From positions 558,001-622,000 of the forward strand of contig CAWFNY010000003.1 of NCBI GenBank assembly GCA_963817435.1: DNA of 64,000 nt, written 5' to 3'. The stretch is from JADJOM01 sp963817435. Its GTDB lineage: Bacteria; Gemmatimonadota; Gemmatimonadetes; Gemmatimonadales; GWC2-71-9. The notes beneath the pieces were generated by a model, which saw only the letters and a program-made list of their open reading frames with translations, did not search any database and was not told where the DNA came from. Shown in pieces: positions 34,391-42,946 of the stretch; position 1 is the stretch's first letter, and every line of letters starts with the position of its first letter. Position numbers and translations under genes: made by a program.

Positions 34391-34419
34391 AATATCGGTC
34401 CGCAATACGGATGTGTCAA
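34391..34419 (-). promoter_or_regulatory. Sigma-70-type promoter (minus strand)
   Basis: TTGACA (34419-34414), 17-bp spacer, GATATT (34396-34391), lying in AT-richer DNA than its surroundings. It drives leftward toward the terminator at 34328. Confidence 0.5.
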
Positions 34420-34619
34420 CATCTTGAAGAAGGTGTGATCACGCACGATGAGCGTCCGAGGTGCATCCACCATCACCAATTACGTCGGCGGCGTACCCGG
34501 AACGTGCGGGACGTAGTTGCGGACCTCGCCGAAGGCTTGGCTGCGCGGATGAAGAGGTGCGTGACGGAAGCATGTGTGCCAGGCGGCTCGTGGGGAAGTC
34601 TCGGGGCGCCTCCCGGAAC

Positions 34620-34655
34620 TGATCAGGGCCGGCACTCCTCTGCCGGCCCTGATCG
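34620..34655. repeat. 14-bp-stem hairpin, copy 2
   Basis: Arms TGATCAGGGCCGGC and GCCGGCCCTGATCG around the loop ACTCCTCT, 17 bp past the stop of the minus-strand gene at 34673. It is the same element as 34251-34286 apart from the loop and one end base. The stretch 34346-34619 between the copies holds no recognisable gene. Confidence 0.65.
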
Positions 34656-34672
34656 TTTCCCGGTGCGCCGCC

Positions 34673-35356
34673 TCATGCCGCGGGGCCGCTACCAGCCTGC
34701 TTCTGCTTCCTCGATGCCGCCGTCACCGGGATCGGTCCGTGCGGCTCCCTCGCACTCCGCCACGCCGCCAGCAGCTCGGCGTTGTCCGCGAAGCGCACCC
34801 GCTGCAGTGCATCCAGATGACGGAGCACGAGCAGCATTTCGTGCCGCACCTGGTCGATCTCCGCGTTGGCACCCACATGACTCTGGGTGGACACCGCCTT
34901 CTTCACTTCCACCGACTCGTACTGTGCCAGCCCCTGCGCGATCCGCTCCGGCAGCGTCTCCGGCATCCCGTAGGTGAGCAGCAGGTCGCGATTCTCCGCG
35001 ACCAGCGCCAGGATGCTCCGGCAGACGGCCAGGAACTTCTTCTGGTTGACCGTCGTCCCCGGCATGCTGAAGCGGATCGCCTTTTCGGGCTGGCGCTGGG
35101 CGGCCACATCCGAGAAACGCTGGAGATCCTCGAGATCGTTGCGGACCTCACGGCGAATCCGGGCCTTTCCCTCCACTGAATGATCCGCGGCGGTGATCCC
35201 GGACTGGTACTGCTCCAGCAGCCCGCCCATCCGCCCGGTAAGAGTCTCGAGCGTCGCGACCGCAGTTCCCGAGATCGGGTTCGGGTCGGGATGCTCGTGG
35301 CAGAGCGCGATGACGCGTCCCGCCGTGTCATAGGTACGAAGCACTTCCTTGCGCAT
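34673..35356 (-). CDS. Helical protein of an uncharacterised family (227 aa)
   Basis: All-helical, soluble. It has the layout of a family common in Acidobacteria and Gemmatimonadota: an RFSMP-type start to the second half (IRFSMPGTTVNQKKFLAVCR), then YGMPETLPERIAQGLAQYE, THVGA-like SQSHVGANAEIDQV, VLRHLDALQRVRF and a final LLAAWRSAREPHG. No enzymatic motif is known. ATG at 35356 follows AGCGAGGTTTGT; longer starts exist upstream but look non-coding. Its upstream region contains the 21-bp array. The C-terminus is Lys/Gln-rich. Confidence 0.7.
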   Translation of the reverse strand: MRKEVLRTYDTAGRVIALCHEHPDPNPISGTAVATLETLTGRMGGLLEQYQSGITAADHSVEGKARIRREVRNDLEDLQRFSDVAAQRQPEKAIRFSMPGTTVNQKKFLAVCRSILALVAENRDLLLTYGMPETLPERIAQGLAQYESVEVKKAVSTQSHVGANAEIDQVRHEMLLVLRHLDALQRVRFADNAELLAAWRSAREPHGPIPVTAASRKQKQAGSGPAA

Positions 35357-35554
35357 ACAAACCTCGCTTGTGTGAGTACCTCCATACTTCGCGATGACGT
35401 TCCGCCCCATGTCGGGTGGTGGCGGTCCTGCGCCGCGGACATTGCCGACACAATTCCGGGCCGAAACTGCCTTATCGCAGACGGCATGCCAGCGCAAAGC
35501 GCTCGTCAGGCGGTGTCATGCACACGGTGACGCACGTGCGTGGCGCGCCCGCGA

Positions 35555-35827
35555 TCTATACCGGTCTGCGACGACTCTGCATCGGTTCGCATGGTCTCGA
35601 TGGCGACCCGAGTGTGCTCGATGCCGGTTTGCGGGCGTCCGATGCGACGCCGAGTGCGCTCGATGCCGGTCCGCAACCCCTCGATGGCACGTCAGATAGG
35701 CCCGATGGCGATCCGCTCGACTCCGCTGCCGGGACGATTCCCCTCGATGGCGGTCCATCGGTGGGCGCTGTCCGCGCGCGCGACCTCGATGCCCGCACGA
35801 GTGCACGCGATATTCGCCAGCGCGAAT
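35555..35827. repeat. 13-unit degenerate 21-bp tandem array
   Basis: Thirteen consecutive 21-bp units, consensus near TCGATGCCGGTCCGCGAGTGC, without gaps. The best units are 35597-35617 (TCGATGGCGACCCGAGTGTG and C), 35618-35638 and 35660-35680. All three plus-strand frames are open across it, giving heptad-like peptides (LDAGPQP, SMPVRNP), but no start or Shine-Dalgarno supports translation. The period equals two DNA turns. It accounts for most of the gap from 35357 to 36116, together with the operators and promoter below. Confidence 0.7.
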
Positions 35828-35879
35828 GAGAGATCGCGCCGTGTCTACGGCAAATGATCGGGGGCGCCGAGTCAGGCAG

Positions 35880-35933
35880 GTGTCCTCTCAAGAGGACACG
35901 AAGACACTCAAGTGTCCTCCAAAGAGGACACTT
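35880..35933. promoter_or_regulatory. Twin palindromic operators
   Basis: Site 1 (35880-35899): GTGTCCTC, TCAA, GAGGACAC. Site 2 (35910-35933): AAGTGTCCTC, CAAA, GAGGACACTT. Centres are 32 bp apart, about three helical turns, on the same DNA face. They sit just upstream of a good promoter for the ankyrin gene. Confidence 0.7.
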
Positions 35934-35951
35934 CCCATTCGATACTGTCGC

Positions 35952-35980
35952 TTGACCCTCCCCGCCCCGCACCATATCCT
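35952..35980 (+). promoter_or_regulatory. Sigma-70-type promoter of the ankyrin gene
   Basis: TTGACC (35952-35957), 17-bp spacer, TATCCT (35975-35980). The predicted start near 35987 leaves a 130-nt leader before the ATG at 36117. The twin operators end 18 bp upstream of the -35 box. Confidence 0.5.
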
Positions 35981-36116
35981 GCGCTCAGGCGTGCAGGGCG
36001 CCTCCCGTCCGCGGAAAGGACCGAGTCCACCTGGTGGTGTCGCCGCGGTACCCGACGGCCACGAACCTCCTCTGCCCGAGCAATGCGGACCCCGGGCGCG
36101 CCCCAGGAGGCTCGTC

Positions 36117-37379
36117 ATGTCCCGTCGTCGCCTGCCCGTCCGTCCCGACCTCGAACAGCTCCGTCATCAGGCCAGGGATCTGCTCCGCGCCCTCCGCCGC
36201 GGGGATGCCGCCGCGCTCGCGGAACTCACCGAGCATCACCCGAAGCCTCCCGAGCCCCAGCGGGCGAAGCTCGCCGATGCCCAACTGGTGCTGGCCCGGA
36301 GCTATCAGGCGCCGAGCTGGCCGAGGCTGGTGCTGGCGTGCCGGCTGGTGGAGGCGGTCTGGGCGGATGATCTGGACGCGGTGCTTTCACTTATAAAGGA
36401 ACGTCCCGCGCTGCTCCACGAGTCGGTGCTGATCCGGGAGAGCAACTGGGGCCCGCCGATGTCCTACGCCGCCAACCTGGGCCGTGACCGGATCATCGAG
36501 GCGCTCCACCGCCTGGGGGCCACCGACCACCGCCACGCGATGGACCGGGCGGTGCTGCAGGGGAAGATCGAGACCGCGAAGCGGCTCTACGCGATGATGG
36601 GGGCGCCGCCGGTCGACGGCGACATGCTCGGCGGCGCGGCCTATACCCTGAGCCTCTCAGGCACCGCCCTGGTGCTGGAACTCGGGGCCCCGGTGGTAGA
36701 TGCGGAGGGCAAGCGGCTCGCGCCGGTGGATGTGGTGCTGGAGAGCGACAGCCGCAAACCGGCGGAGAAGCACGCGATCCTCGAACTCTATGTCAGGCAT
36801 GGCGTTGTCCTCCCCGACACCCCGCCGATGGCGCTGCATCGCGGCCGGATCGATCTGCTCGAAGCGCACCTGCAGCGCGATCCCGCGCTCCTCCGCCGCA
36901 CCTTCCGCCACGAGGAGATCTATCCCCCCGAACTCGGCTGCCACGACGAAGTGAACGCGACCCACGGCACCCCGCTCAACGGCGCCACGCTGCTCCACAT
37001 GGCGATCGACTACGACGAGACGGAGATCGTGCGCTGGCTGCTGGACCGGGGGATGGATGTGAATGCGCGGGCGGCGGTGGACGGGGAGGGGTTCGGCGGA
37101 CACACCCCGCTTTTCAGTACGGTGGTCTCTCAGCCCAACTTCTGGGTGAACTACCAGTCGCGGCCCGACGAGGCACCGTTCACCCGGCTGCTGCTCGGGG
37201 CCGGCGCCGATCCGAATGTCCGCGCCTCACTGCGGAAGCAGCTCCACCCCGGCTACGGCGAGCATGTGATGCGCGAATATCGCGACGTCACCCCGTTCAC
37301 CTGGGGCGAGCGATTCGAGGACCGGCGCTTTGTCAGTGCGGAGGCGATGCGGCTGGTCGCGGAGGCGGGAGGGTCGTGA
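36117..37379 (+). CDS. Ankyrin-repeat protein (420 aa)
   Basis: No signal peptide. The N-terminal 80 residues are helical (RPDLEQLRHQARDLLRALRRGDAAALAEL). Ankyrin-like repeats follow at spacing of about 33 residues, the clearest being GATLLHMAIDYDETEIVRWLLDRGMDVNARA and PFTRLLLGAGADPNVRA. Ankyrin arrays bind proteins; no enzyme domain is visible. A perfect AGGAGG sits 6 bases before the ATG. Expression is probably controlled by the twin operators and promoter upstream. Partner unknown. Confidence 0.8.
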   Translation: MSRRRLPVRPDLEQLRHQARDLLRALRRGDAAALAELTEHHPKPPEPQRAKLADAQLVLARSYQAPSWPRLVLACRLVEAVWADDLDAVLSLIKERPALLHESVLIRESNWGPPMSYAANLGRDRIIEALHRLGATDHRHAMDRAVLQGKIETAKRLYAMMGAPPVDGDMLGGAAYTLSLSGTALVLELGAPVVDAEGKRLAPVDVVLESDSRKPAEKHAILELYVRHGVVLPDTPPMALHRGRIDLLEAHLQRDPALLRRTFRHEEIYPPELGCHDEVNATHGTPLNGATLLHMAIDYDETEIVRWLLDRGMDVNARAAVDGEGFGGHTPLFSTVVSQPNFWVNYQSRPDEAPFTRLLLGAGADPNVRASLRKQLHPGYGEHVMREYRDVTPFTWGERFEDRRFVSAEAMRLVAEAGGS

Positions 37380-37417
37380 ACCCGGTATGAGCGATATGCC
37401 CGGCGCCAGGCCGGCGC

Positions 37418-38563
37418 TCAGCGGTACAGCCGCTGGAACCGGCGCATGAAGCGCCGATCGATCCGGTCCTTCAACGCCATGGCCCAGCGGCCGGTGAAAG
37501 CCAGCCCGCTCCAGGAGGCGATCGCGGCGCCGTCGCCGGTGTTGAGCAGGGCCAGCGCCCGGGTGTCGGGCCGGAAGAACGCCGGTTTGGATGGTCCCGT
37601 CCCCAGCGCAACGCCGACGTTGTGCGCGAGCACCGGTCCCTGGCGCACGGCGTTGACGCCGGACTTCGGCAGCCGGGGGCTGTACTGCAGGGAGACGGCA
37701 TCCCCGGCGCCGTACAGCCCGGTGGCGCCTGGCACGGCGAGAGTATTCTGCACCGTCAGGTAGCCGTGGGCTTCGACCGGGAGTCCCGAGTCGCGCAGCA
37801 GCGCCGGTGCCTCGGTGCCCGCGCACCAGATCACCAGGTCGGCCGGAATCACCCGGCCGCCGCTCACCCGCACGTGCGCCGGTCCCACCTCTTCGATGCC
37901 GGTCGAGAGCCGCAGGGTGACTTCACCGCGCTTGAGGGCCGCTTCCGCCGCATCGGACGCCGCCTGCCCGGCCTGCCGGAGCAGGATGTTCGAGGAGTCG
38001 ACGAGAGTGATGATGGCGCGATTGGCGCCGAGCCGGTCGAGCCGGGCACGAAGGGCGAGGGCGATCTCGATCCCGGTGGGCCCGGCGCCGACCACGACGA
38101 CCTGCAGCGGCTCGGGGCCGGCGTTACTCGCGGCCAGCTCGATGGCGGGGAGGAGGGCTCTGGCCCGGTCGATCGGTTTCACGAACAGGGCATGCGCGGC
38201 GACGCCCGGAATCGTCGCGGCGGCTGGGGCACCGCCGATGGCGATCGAGGCCACATCGTACGCGAGCGATTCGCCGCTGGCGAGCGTGACGGTCCTGGCC
38301 TGCGCGTCGATCCGGGTGGCGGAATCCTTGAGGAACTTCGCGCCGGCGGCGCGGGCCAGTCCGACGAGATCGAAGGTGAGCTGGTCGAGCTCGTAGCGGC
38401 CTTCGATCAGGCCGGGCACCATGCCGGAGTAGAGCTGTGCGCTGTGGGAGGAGACGAGCACGACGTCGTCGGCCACGATCTTCCGGTGCGCCAGGGCCTC
38501 GAGCACGAAGAGCTGTGCGTGCCCGCCTCCGATCAGCAGCAGCTTCCGGCCGGGGGCGGTCAT
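37418..38563 (-). CDS. FAD-dependent pyridine nucleotide-disulfide oxidoreductase, NDH-2-like (381 aa)
   Basis: Two-Rossmann flavoprotein. FAD motif LLIGGGHAQLFVLE at residues 9-22, NAD motif VVVVGAGPTGIEIALAL, and the late FAD-contact segment TGLYGAGDAVSL. The GGHAQ opening is typical of the NADH dehydrogenases related to the flavin domain fused to some selenophosphate synthases. The family passes electrons from NAD(P)H to quinone at the membrane. The ATG at 38563 overlaps the esterase stop by 4 bases. Confidence 0.82.
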   Translation of the reverse strand: MTAPGRKLLLIGGGHAQLFVLEALAHRKIVADDVVLVSSHSAQLYSGMVPGLIEGRYELDQLTFDLVGLARAAGAKFLKDSATRIDAQARTVTLASGESLAYDVASIAIGGAPAAATIPGVAAHALFVKPIDRARALLPAIELAASNAGPEPLQVVVVGAGPTGIEIALALRARLDRLGANRAIITLVDSSNILLRQAGQAASDAAEAALKRGEVTLRLSTGIEEVGPAHVRVSGGRVIPADLVIWCAGTEAPALLRDSGLPVEAHGYLTVQNTLAVPGATGLYGAGDAVSLQYSPRLPKSGVNAVRQGPVLAHNVGVALGTGPSKPAFFRPDTRALALLNTGDGAAIASWSGLAFTGRWAMALKDRIDRRFMRRFQRLYR

Positions 38564-39447
38564 GGCGGCAGCGCGGGTGCGGGGAAGGCCCACGTCAGCC
38601 ATTCGGGGAGGAGCCGCTTCCAGGTCGGGAGATCGTGCTTGCCCTCGACGATCAGGTGGACCATCTCCGGCCCTCGGCGGTAGCCCTTCTTCTCCAGCTC
38701 GACGACCAGTTCCTCGGTGTCCTGGATGGCGTCGATGACGCCGTCGTGGTCCCGGTCCGCGCTCTCATCCTGGCGTCCGGTCTCGAACCACATGCGGAGC
38801 GCCGGGTGTCCCGGCGTCTCCCGCACCCGGCGGTGCATGATGCGCGAGGTCTGCTTCGTTTCCGGGGTGCTGTCGTTGGTGCGCCACCAGAACGAGCCGG
38901 AGAAGACGCCCACCGTGCCGAAGCGATCGGCGTGGCGCCACGCCAGGTCGAAGGCGGAGAGCCCGCCGAGGGACCAGCCCATGATGGCGGTGTTGGCGGG
39001 GCCATGGGAGACGCGGTAGCGGGCCTCGATCATGGTCATGAGTTCGGCCAGCAGGAACTGGCCGTAGCGATCGGCGCGGCCGCCGAGTCCCTGGGCGTTG
39101 GCGATGTAGGCGGTGCCGTAGTCCTGGACGCGGTCGGTGGCATGGATCGCGACGACGATCACCTCGGCCATCGCCCCGGTGCGTTCCAGCGAGTCGAGGG
39201 TGCCGGCGAGGTCCACCGCTTCCATGTCCTGCCCGTCGTTGGCGTAGATGACGGGGTAGGTGGTGGTGCTGTCGCGGGTGTAGTCGCGGGGGAGGTAGAC
39301 GTCGATCGTGCGGTTCTCGCCGAGCAGCCGCGACTCGAAGGGCGGCAGCCGCTCGACCACCACCTGGTCGCGATGGGCGGCCGCGAGGGTGGGTCCGCCG
39401 ATGAGGGCGACCAGACCGCGCCGCGCCAACTCCCGCCATCGTGCCAT
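38560..39447 (-). CDS. Esterase-D/enterochelin-esterase-like alpha/beta hydrolase (295 aa)
   Basis: Alpha/beta hydrolase with the nucleophile motif GWSLGG (IMGWSLGGLSAFDLAW), oxyanion-region YPVIYANDGQDME, and a late His in EGKHDLPTW, typical of the esterase D (PF00756) family. The N-terminus (RRGLVALIGGPTLAAAHR) looks like a weak or Tat-like export signal. It carries an EF-hand-like loop, DRDHDGVIDAIQD, that may bind calcium. Substrate unknown. First of a two-gene operon with the NDH-2-like gene. Confidence 0.82.
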   Translation of the reverse strand: MARWRELARRGLVALIGGPTLAAAHRDQVVVERLPPFESRLLGENRTIDVYLPRDYTRDSTTTYPVIYANDGQDMEAVDLAGTLDSLERTGAMAEVIVVAIHATDRVQDYGTAYIANAQGLGGRADRYGQFLLAELMTMIEARYRVSHGPANTAIMGWSLGGLSAFDLAWRHADRFGTVGVFSGSFWWRTNDSTPETKQTSRIMHRRVRETPGHPALRMWFETGRQDESADRDHDGVIDAIQDTEELVVELEKKGYRRGPEMVHLIVEGKHDLPTWKRLLPEWLTWAFPAPALPP

Positions 39448-39544
39448 CGCGCCCGCTCCGGGTCGAGTCCTGGTGTGGGGTGAACGGGATAAGTATAGCG
39501 CGCCGCTTGACTCCGGAGCGGTTTGGGGGAATCCTGTCGTACCC

Positions 39545-40408
39545 ATGTCGCCATCGACAGGCATGACATCGCGAGCTCCGCTCGGCGTCCTCGCTCCGTT
39601 CGAACGCATGGCCGTGCGACTGGTGCGCCGCATGAACCGCGGGCGATGGCAGCGGCTCTGGTTCTGGTGCAGCCGCGAGATCGGGGCGCGCCTGATCGCG
39701 CTGCTCACCGGCCCGCTGGTGTCGGTGGAGGGGCTGGAGCATGTGGCCGCCACGTCGCGGGACCGGCCGCTGCTGGTCGTGGCCAATCACCGCTCGTACT
39801 TCGACCTGTACGTGGTGATGTGCGTGCTCTTCCGGCGGCTGCCGGGGTGGCGCGCGATCCTGTTCCCGGTCCGCGGACGCTACTTCTATCAGCGGCCGGG
39901 CGGGGTGCTGCTGAACGCGGTCGTCGCCTGGTGGTCGATGTATCCGCCGTTCTTTCGGGAGCCGGCCAAGGCGCCGTTCAATCAGTGGGCGATGACGGAG
40001 CTGGCGTCGCTGTGCCGCGACGGGGCGGGGCGGCTCATCGGATATCATCCCGAGGGGACGCGGAACCGGAACCCCGATCCCTACACCTTCCTTCCCCCGC
40101 ACGCCGGCGTCGGACGCCTGATCCTCGAGGCTCGGCCGCAGGTGGTGCCGGTGTTCGTCGCGGGACTGGGCAACAGCGTGCTGGAGATCCTGCGCCGTCG
40201 GCTGCGCGGCGGGGAGCGGATCCGGCTTCGCTTCGGGCCCGCGCTGGACGGCGCGGGATGGGCGGCATTGCCGCTGACCTCGGCGGCGAGCCGCACCGTC
40301 GCCGAGCAGGTGATGGCGGCGGTGCGGCTGCTGGGTGAGCAGGACCGGCTGGCGATGGCCGCGACGGCGGCGCCCGCTGGCGCCACGCAACAGGCACTGT
40401 CAGGTTGA
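39545..40408 (+). CDS. PlsC-type acyltransferase (287 aa)
   Basis: Glycerophospholipid acyltransferase fold: HX4D motif NHRSYFD (H82, D87) and substrate motif YHPEGTRN (E170, G171). It is longer than housekeeping PlsC and divergent from the window's other copy at 10568. Start ATG 39545 is the first that leaves the esterase promoter region; an inner ATG at MTSRAP is also possible. Stands alone on the plus strand, followed 37 bp later by a hybrid kinase. Confidence 0.82.
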   Translation: MSPSTGMTSRAPLGVLAPFERMAVRLVRRMNRGRWQRLWFWCSREIGARLIALLTGPLVSVEGLEHVAATSRDRPLLVVANHRSYFDLYVVMCVLFRRLPGWRAILFPVRGRYFYQRPGGVLLNAVVAWWSMYPPFFREPAKAPFNQWAMTELASLCRDGAGRLIGYHPEGTRNRNPDPYTFLPPHAGVGRLILEARPQVVPVFVAGLGNSVLEILRRRLRGGERIRLRFGPALDGAGWAALPLTSAASRTVAEQVMAAVRLLGEQDRLAMAATAAPAGATQQALSG

Positions 40409-40445
40409 ACGGCTTCGATTCCTCCTCTGCCGCAGGACCACCGGC

Positions 40446-42710
40446 GTGAACAGCACCAGCGATCTGGTCTCCTACATCGGCGTCTGGGTGCAGGTCGGCG
40501 GGACCTTTCTCCTGCTGACGCTGTTCTACGTGCTCGCCCGCCACGCCGGCACCAGACCGTATTTCATCCGCTGGAGCTGGGCCTGGCTGGCGATGCTGGT
40601 CGGCCTCGCCTCCGTCGGCGCGCGCTACCTTCTTTCCCCGCTGCTGCCGACCGAGCCGAGTCTGCTCACCTTCGTACTGCACAGCAGCTACCTGTTCGCC
40701 AAGCTGGTCTTCCTCGGGTTCCTCGTGTCCGGGACCTGGCTCTTCTGCGAAGGGCGGCTGCCGCCGGGGCGGCCGCTGTACTGGCTGCTCGGCGCGGGGG
40801 TGCTCTCGGCGGCCGCCTCGGTCGGGACGACCACCATGACGCCGATCATGCTCGCCCAGCAGCCGGTCGCGTTCGGGGCCTACGCGCTGCTCGCGATCAT
40901 GCTCTTCCGCCTGCCCGTCGAGCGACGGACGATGGGCACCCGGCTCACCGCGTGGGTCATGGCGGCCCAGTCGGCGCTGTGGGTGCTGTACGGCGCCACC
41001 TTCTGGACCGAGTACTTCGGGCTGACGCCCGAATTACCGTGGTCCGCGCTGCTCAACACGGCCAATTCCTACTTCGACCTGGCGCTCGGCACCGTGATGG
41101 TCATCGGGATGGTCGTCATCCTGCTCGAGGACACCCAGCGTGAGACGGAGCAGGCCCGGGCCGAGCGGCTGGGGGCGGTGGCGGAGTCCGAGGCGCGCCT
41201 CAAGGCGGTGATCGAGACGGCCACCGACGGCATCGTCGCGGCCGACGGCGAAGGCAGGATCGTGCTCGCCAATGCCGGCGCGGCGCGGCTCTTCGGGCAG
41301 CGGCGCGGCGAGATGGTCGGGCACGATCTGGTGGAGTATTTCCCCGATCAGTCACAGGCCGAGCTGACCAGGCGCCTGACGGAGATGCGGCGGTCGACGC
41401 CGGGCGGGCACCTGGTCTTCGAGGTGTCGGGCCTGGCCCCGGACGGCCTGGAGGTTCCCCTCGAGGTGGCGGCGAGCACCCTGGTCCGGCCCGGGAGCGT
41501 GCTCGAGATCCTCATCCTCCGCGACCTCACCGACCGGCGGCGGGCGGAGTCGGACCGGGAACAGTTGCAGTCGCGCCTGGCGCAGTCGGTGCGGATGGAG
41601 GCGCTGGGCCGGCTGGTGTCAGGCGTGGCCCACGAACTCAACAATCCGCTGGCGGCGATTCTCACCTTCAGCGAGCAGCTCCTGGCCGAGCAGGCGGAGG
41701 CGGAGATCGCGGGGCCGATCCGCACCATCCGGGAGCAGGCCCGGCGCGCGCGGGCCATCGTGCGGGACCTGCTCACCTTCGTGCGCCGGCGCGAGGAACG
41801 CCGGGAGCCGGCGGAGATCGGGGTGCTGGTGGAACGCACGGTGCGCGCGCTCGAGGCGGACCTGAGCCGCCAGGCGGTGTCGCTCGCGCTGACGACGGAG
41901 CCGGGGCTGCCGCTGCTGCACTGCGACCCGACCGCGGTCGAGCAGGTGCTCACCAACCTGCTGGACAACGCGGCGCGCGCCGCGCCGGGCGGCACCGTGT
42001 CGCTGACCATCCGGCGGGACCGGGATGGAGTGGCGATCGTGGTCGAGGACAGCGGACCCGGCATCCCGCCGGCGCACCTGACCCGCATCTTCGAGCCGTT
42101 CTTCACCACCCGGGGCACGGGGGAGGGCACCGGGCTCGGGCTCTCGGTGTCGCTCGGCATTGTGCAGCAGCATGGCGGGGAGCTCAGGGCCGAGAATCGC
42201 GATCCGGGCCCCGGGGCCCGATTCGTCGCGTGGCTGCCGTGTGGCCTGCTCACCGCGGCCGCGAGCCCGGTCAACGCCAGCGGTCCGGTGCAACCGATCA
42301 GCGTGCCCGACGGGGAGCGGGGGCAGGTGCTCATCATCGACGATGAGGATGCGGTGCGTGCCAGCATGCGCCGCTATTTCGAGCGCCAGGGCTGGTCGGT
42401 CGACGAGGCGAGCGACGGCGCCGTGGGGCTCGCCAAACTGCTGGCCACCCGGGATCACACCAGTTATGACCTCGTCATCTGCGACCTCAAGATGCCGGGG
42501 CTCACCGGGCTCGAACTGCACCACTGGGTCAGTGCCTCCCGCCCCGACCTGCTCAACCGGCTGGTCTTCGCCTCCGGGGACACCGCCTCGCCCGAGGCAT
42601 CGGCATTCCTCAGTTCTTCAGGCTGCCCCGTCCTGGAAAAGCCCTTCGAACTCCGCGAGCTGGCCGCGGTCATCGCCCGGGTCCGGGAGGCGAGGGCGGG
42701 CGTGGCGTAG
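40446..42710 (+). CDS. Multi-pass hybrid histidine kinase with PAS domain (754 aa)
   Basis: The N-terminal 230 residues form about seven membrane segments. They are followed by PAS (about 255-380), HisKA with the phospho-His in SGVAHELNNPLAAIL, HATPase (VEDSGPGIPPAHLTRIFEPFF; GTGLGLSVSLGIVQQHGG) and a receiver whose Asp is in LVICDLKMPGLTG. Start GTG 40446 (MNSTSDLVSYIGVWVQVGG) is chosen because upstream residues overlap the acyltransferase. A GCCAGGC/GCCTGGC hairpin just after the stop (about 42731-42756) may terminate it. Confidence 0.88.
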   Translation: MNSTSDLVSYIGVWVQVGGTFLLLTLFYVLARHAGTRPYFIRWSWAWLAMLVGLASVGARYLLSPLLPTEPSLLTFVLHSSYLFAKLVFLGFLVSGTWLFCEGRLPPGRPLYWLLGAGVLSAAASVGTTTMTPIMLAQQPVAFGAYALLAIMLFRLPVERRTMGTRLTAWVMAAQSALWVLYGATFWTEYFGLTPELPWSALLNTANSYFDLALGTVMVIGMVVILLEDTQRETEQARAERLGAVAESEARLKAVIETATDGIVAADGEGRIVLANAGAARLFGQRRGEMVGHDLVEYFPDQSQAELTRRLTEMRRSTPGGHLVFEVSGLAPDGLEVPLEVAASTLVRPGSVLEILILRDLTDRRRAESDREQLQSRLAQSVRMEALGRLVSGVAHELNNPLAAILTFSEQLLAEQAEAEIAGPIRTIREQARRARAIVRDLLTFVRRREERREPAEIGVLVERTVRALEADLSRQAVSLALTTEPGLPLLHCDPTAVEQVLTNLLDNAARAAPGGTVSLTIRRDRDGVAIVVEDSGPGIPPAHLTRIFEPFFTTRGTGEGTGLGLSVSLGIVQQHGGELRAENRDPGPGARFVAWLPCGLLTAAASPVNASGPVQPISVPDGERGQVLIIDDEDAVRASMRRYFERQGWSVDEASDGAVGLAKLLATRDHTSYDLVICDLKMPGLTGLELHHWVSASRPDLLNRLVFASGDTASPEASAFLSSSGCPVLEKPFELRELAAVIARVREARAGVA

Positions 42711-42946
42711 GCGGGAAGGCGGGTAAGGCATGGGCCAGGCACGGAGGCCTGGCCCCACTACTGCTGTCATGGCGACACGCGGTCTGCCGCGCCGCTGTCG
42801 TCTTTCGCGCATCCCCCTGTCACCCTGACCGATTTTTCCCGCCGTGGCCCGGCACGCGGGCTGCTTCCTGTGCGGGCGCGACGGCCGGGCGACGAGGCGC
42901 CCGGACCGGGCGCTGAACCCATATCGCACATTCGATGGAGGCACCG

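Noticed and set aside
34411..34977. Protein-coding gene in the stretch between the two hairpins
   Set aside because: The frame runs through a hairpin and into the opposite-strand gene; residue composition is shadow-like.
35555..35827. CRISPR array
   Set aside because: 21-bp units run without spacers and are degenerate.
35416..35829. Open frames with heptad peptides over the 21-bp array
   Set aside because: Openness in every plus-strand frame follows from the 21-bp period; no start codon with a Shine-Dalgarno and no known domain.
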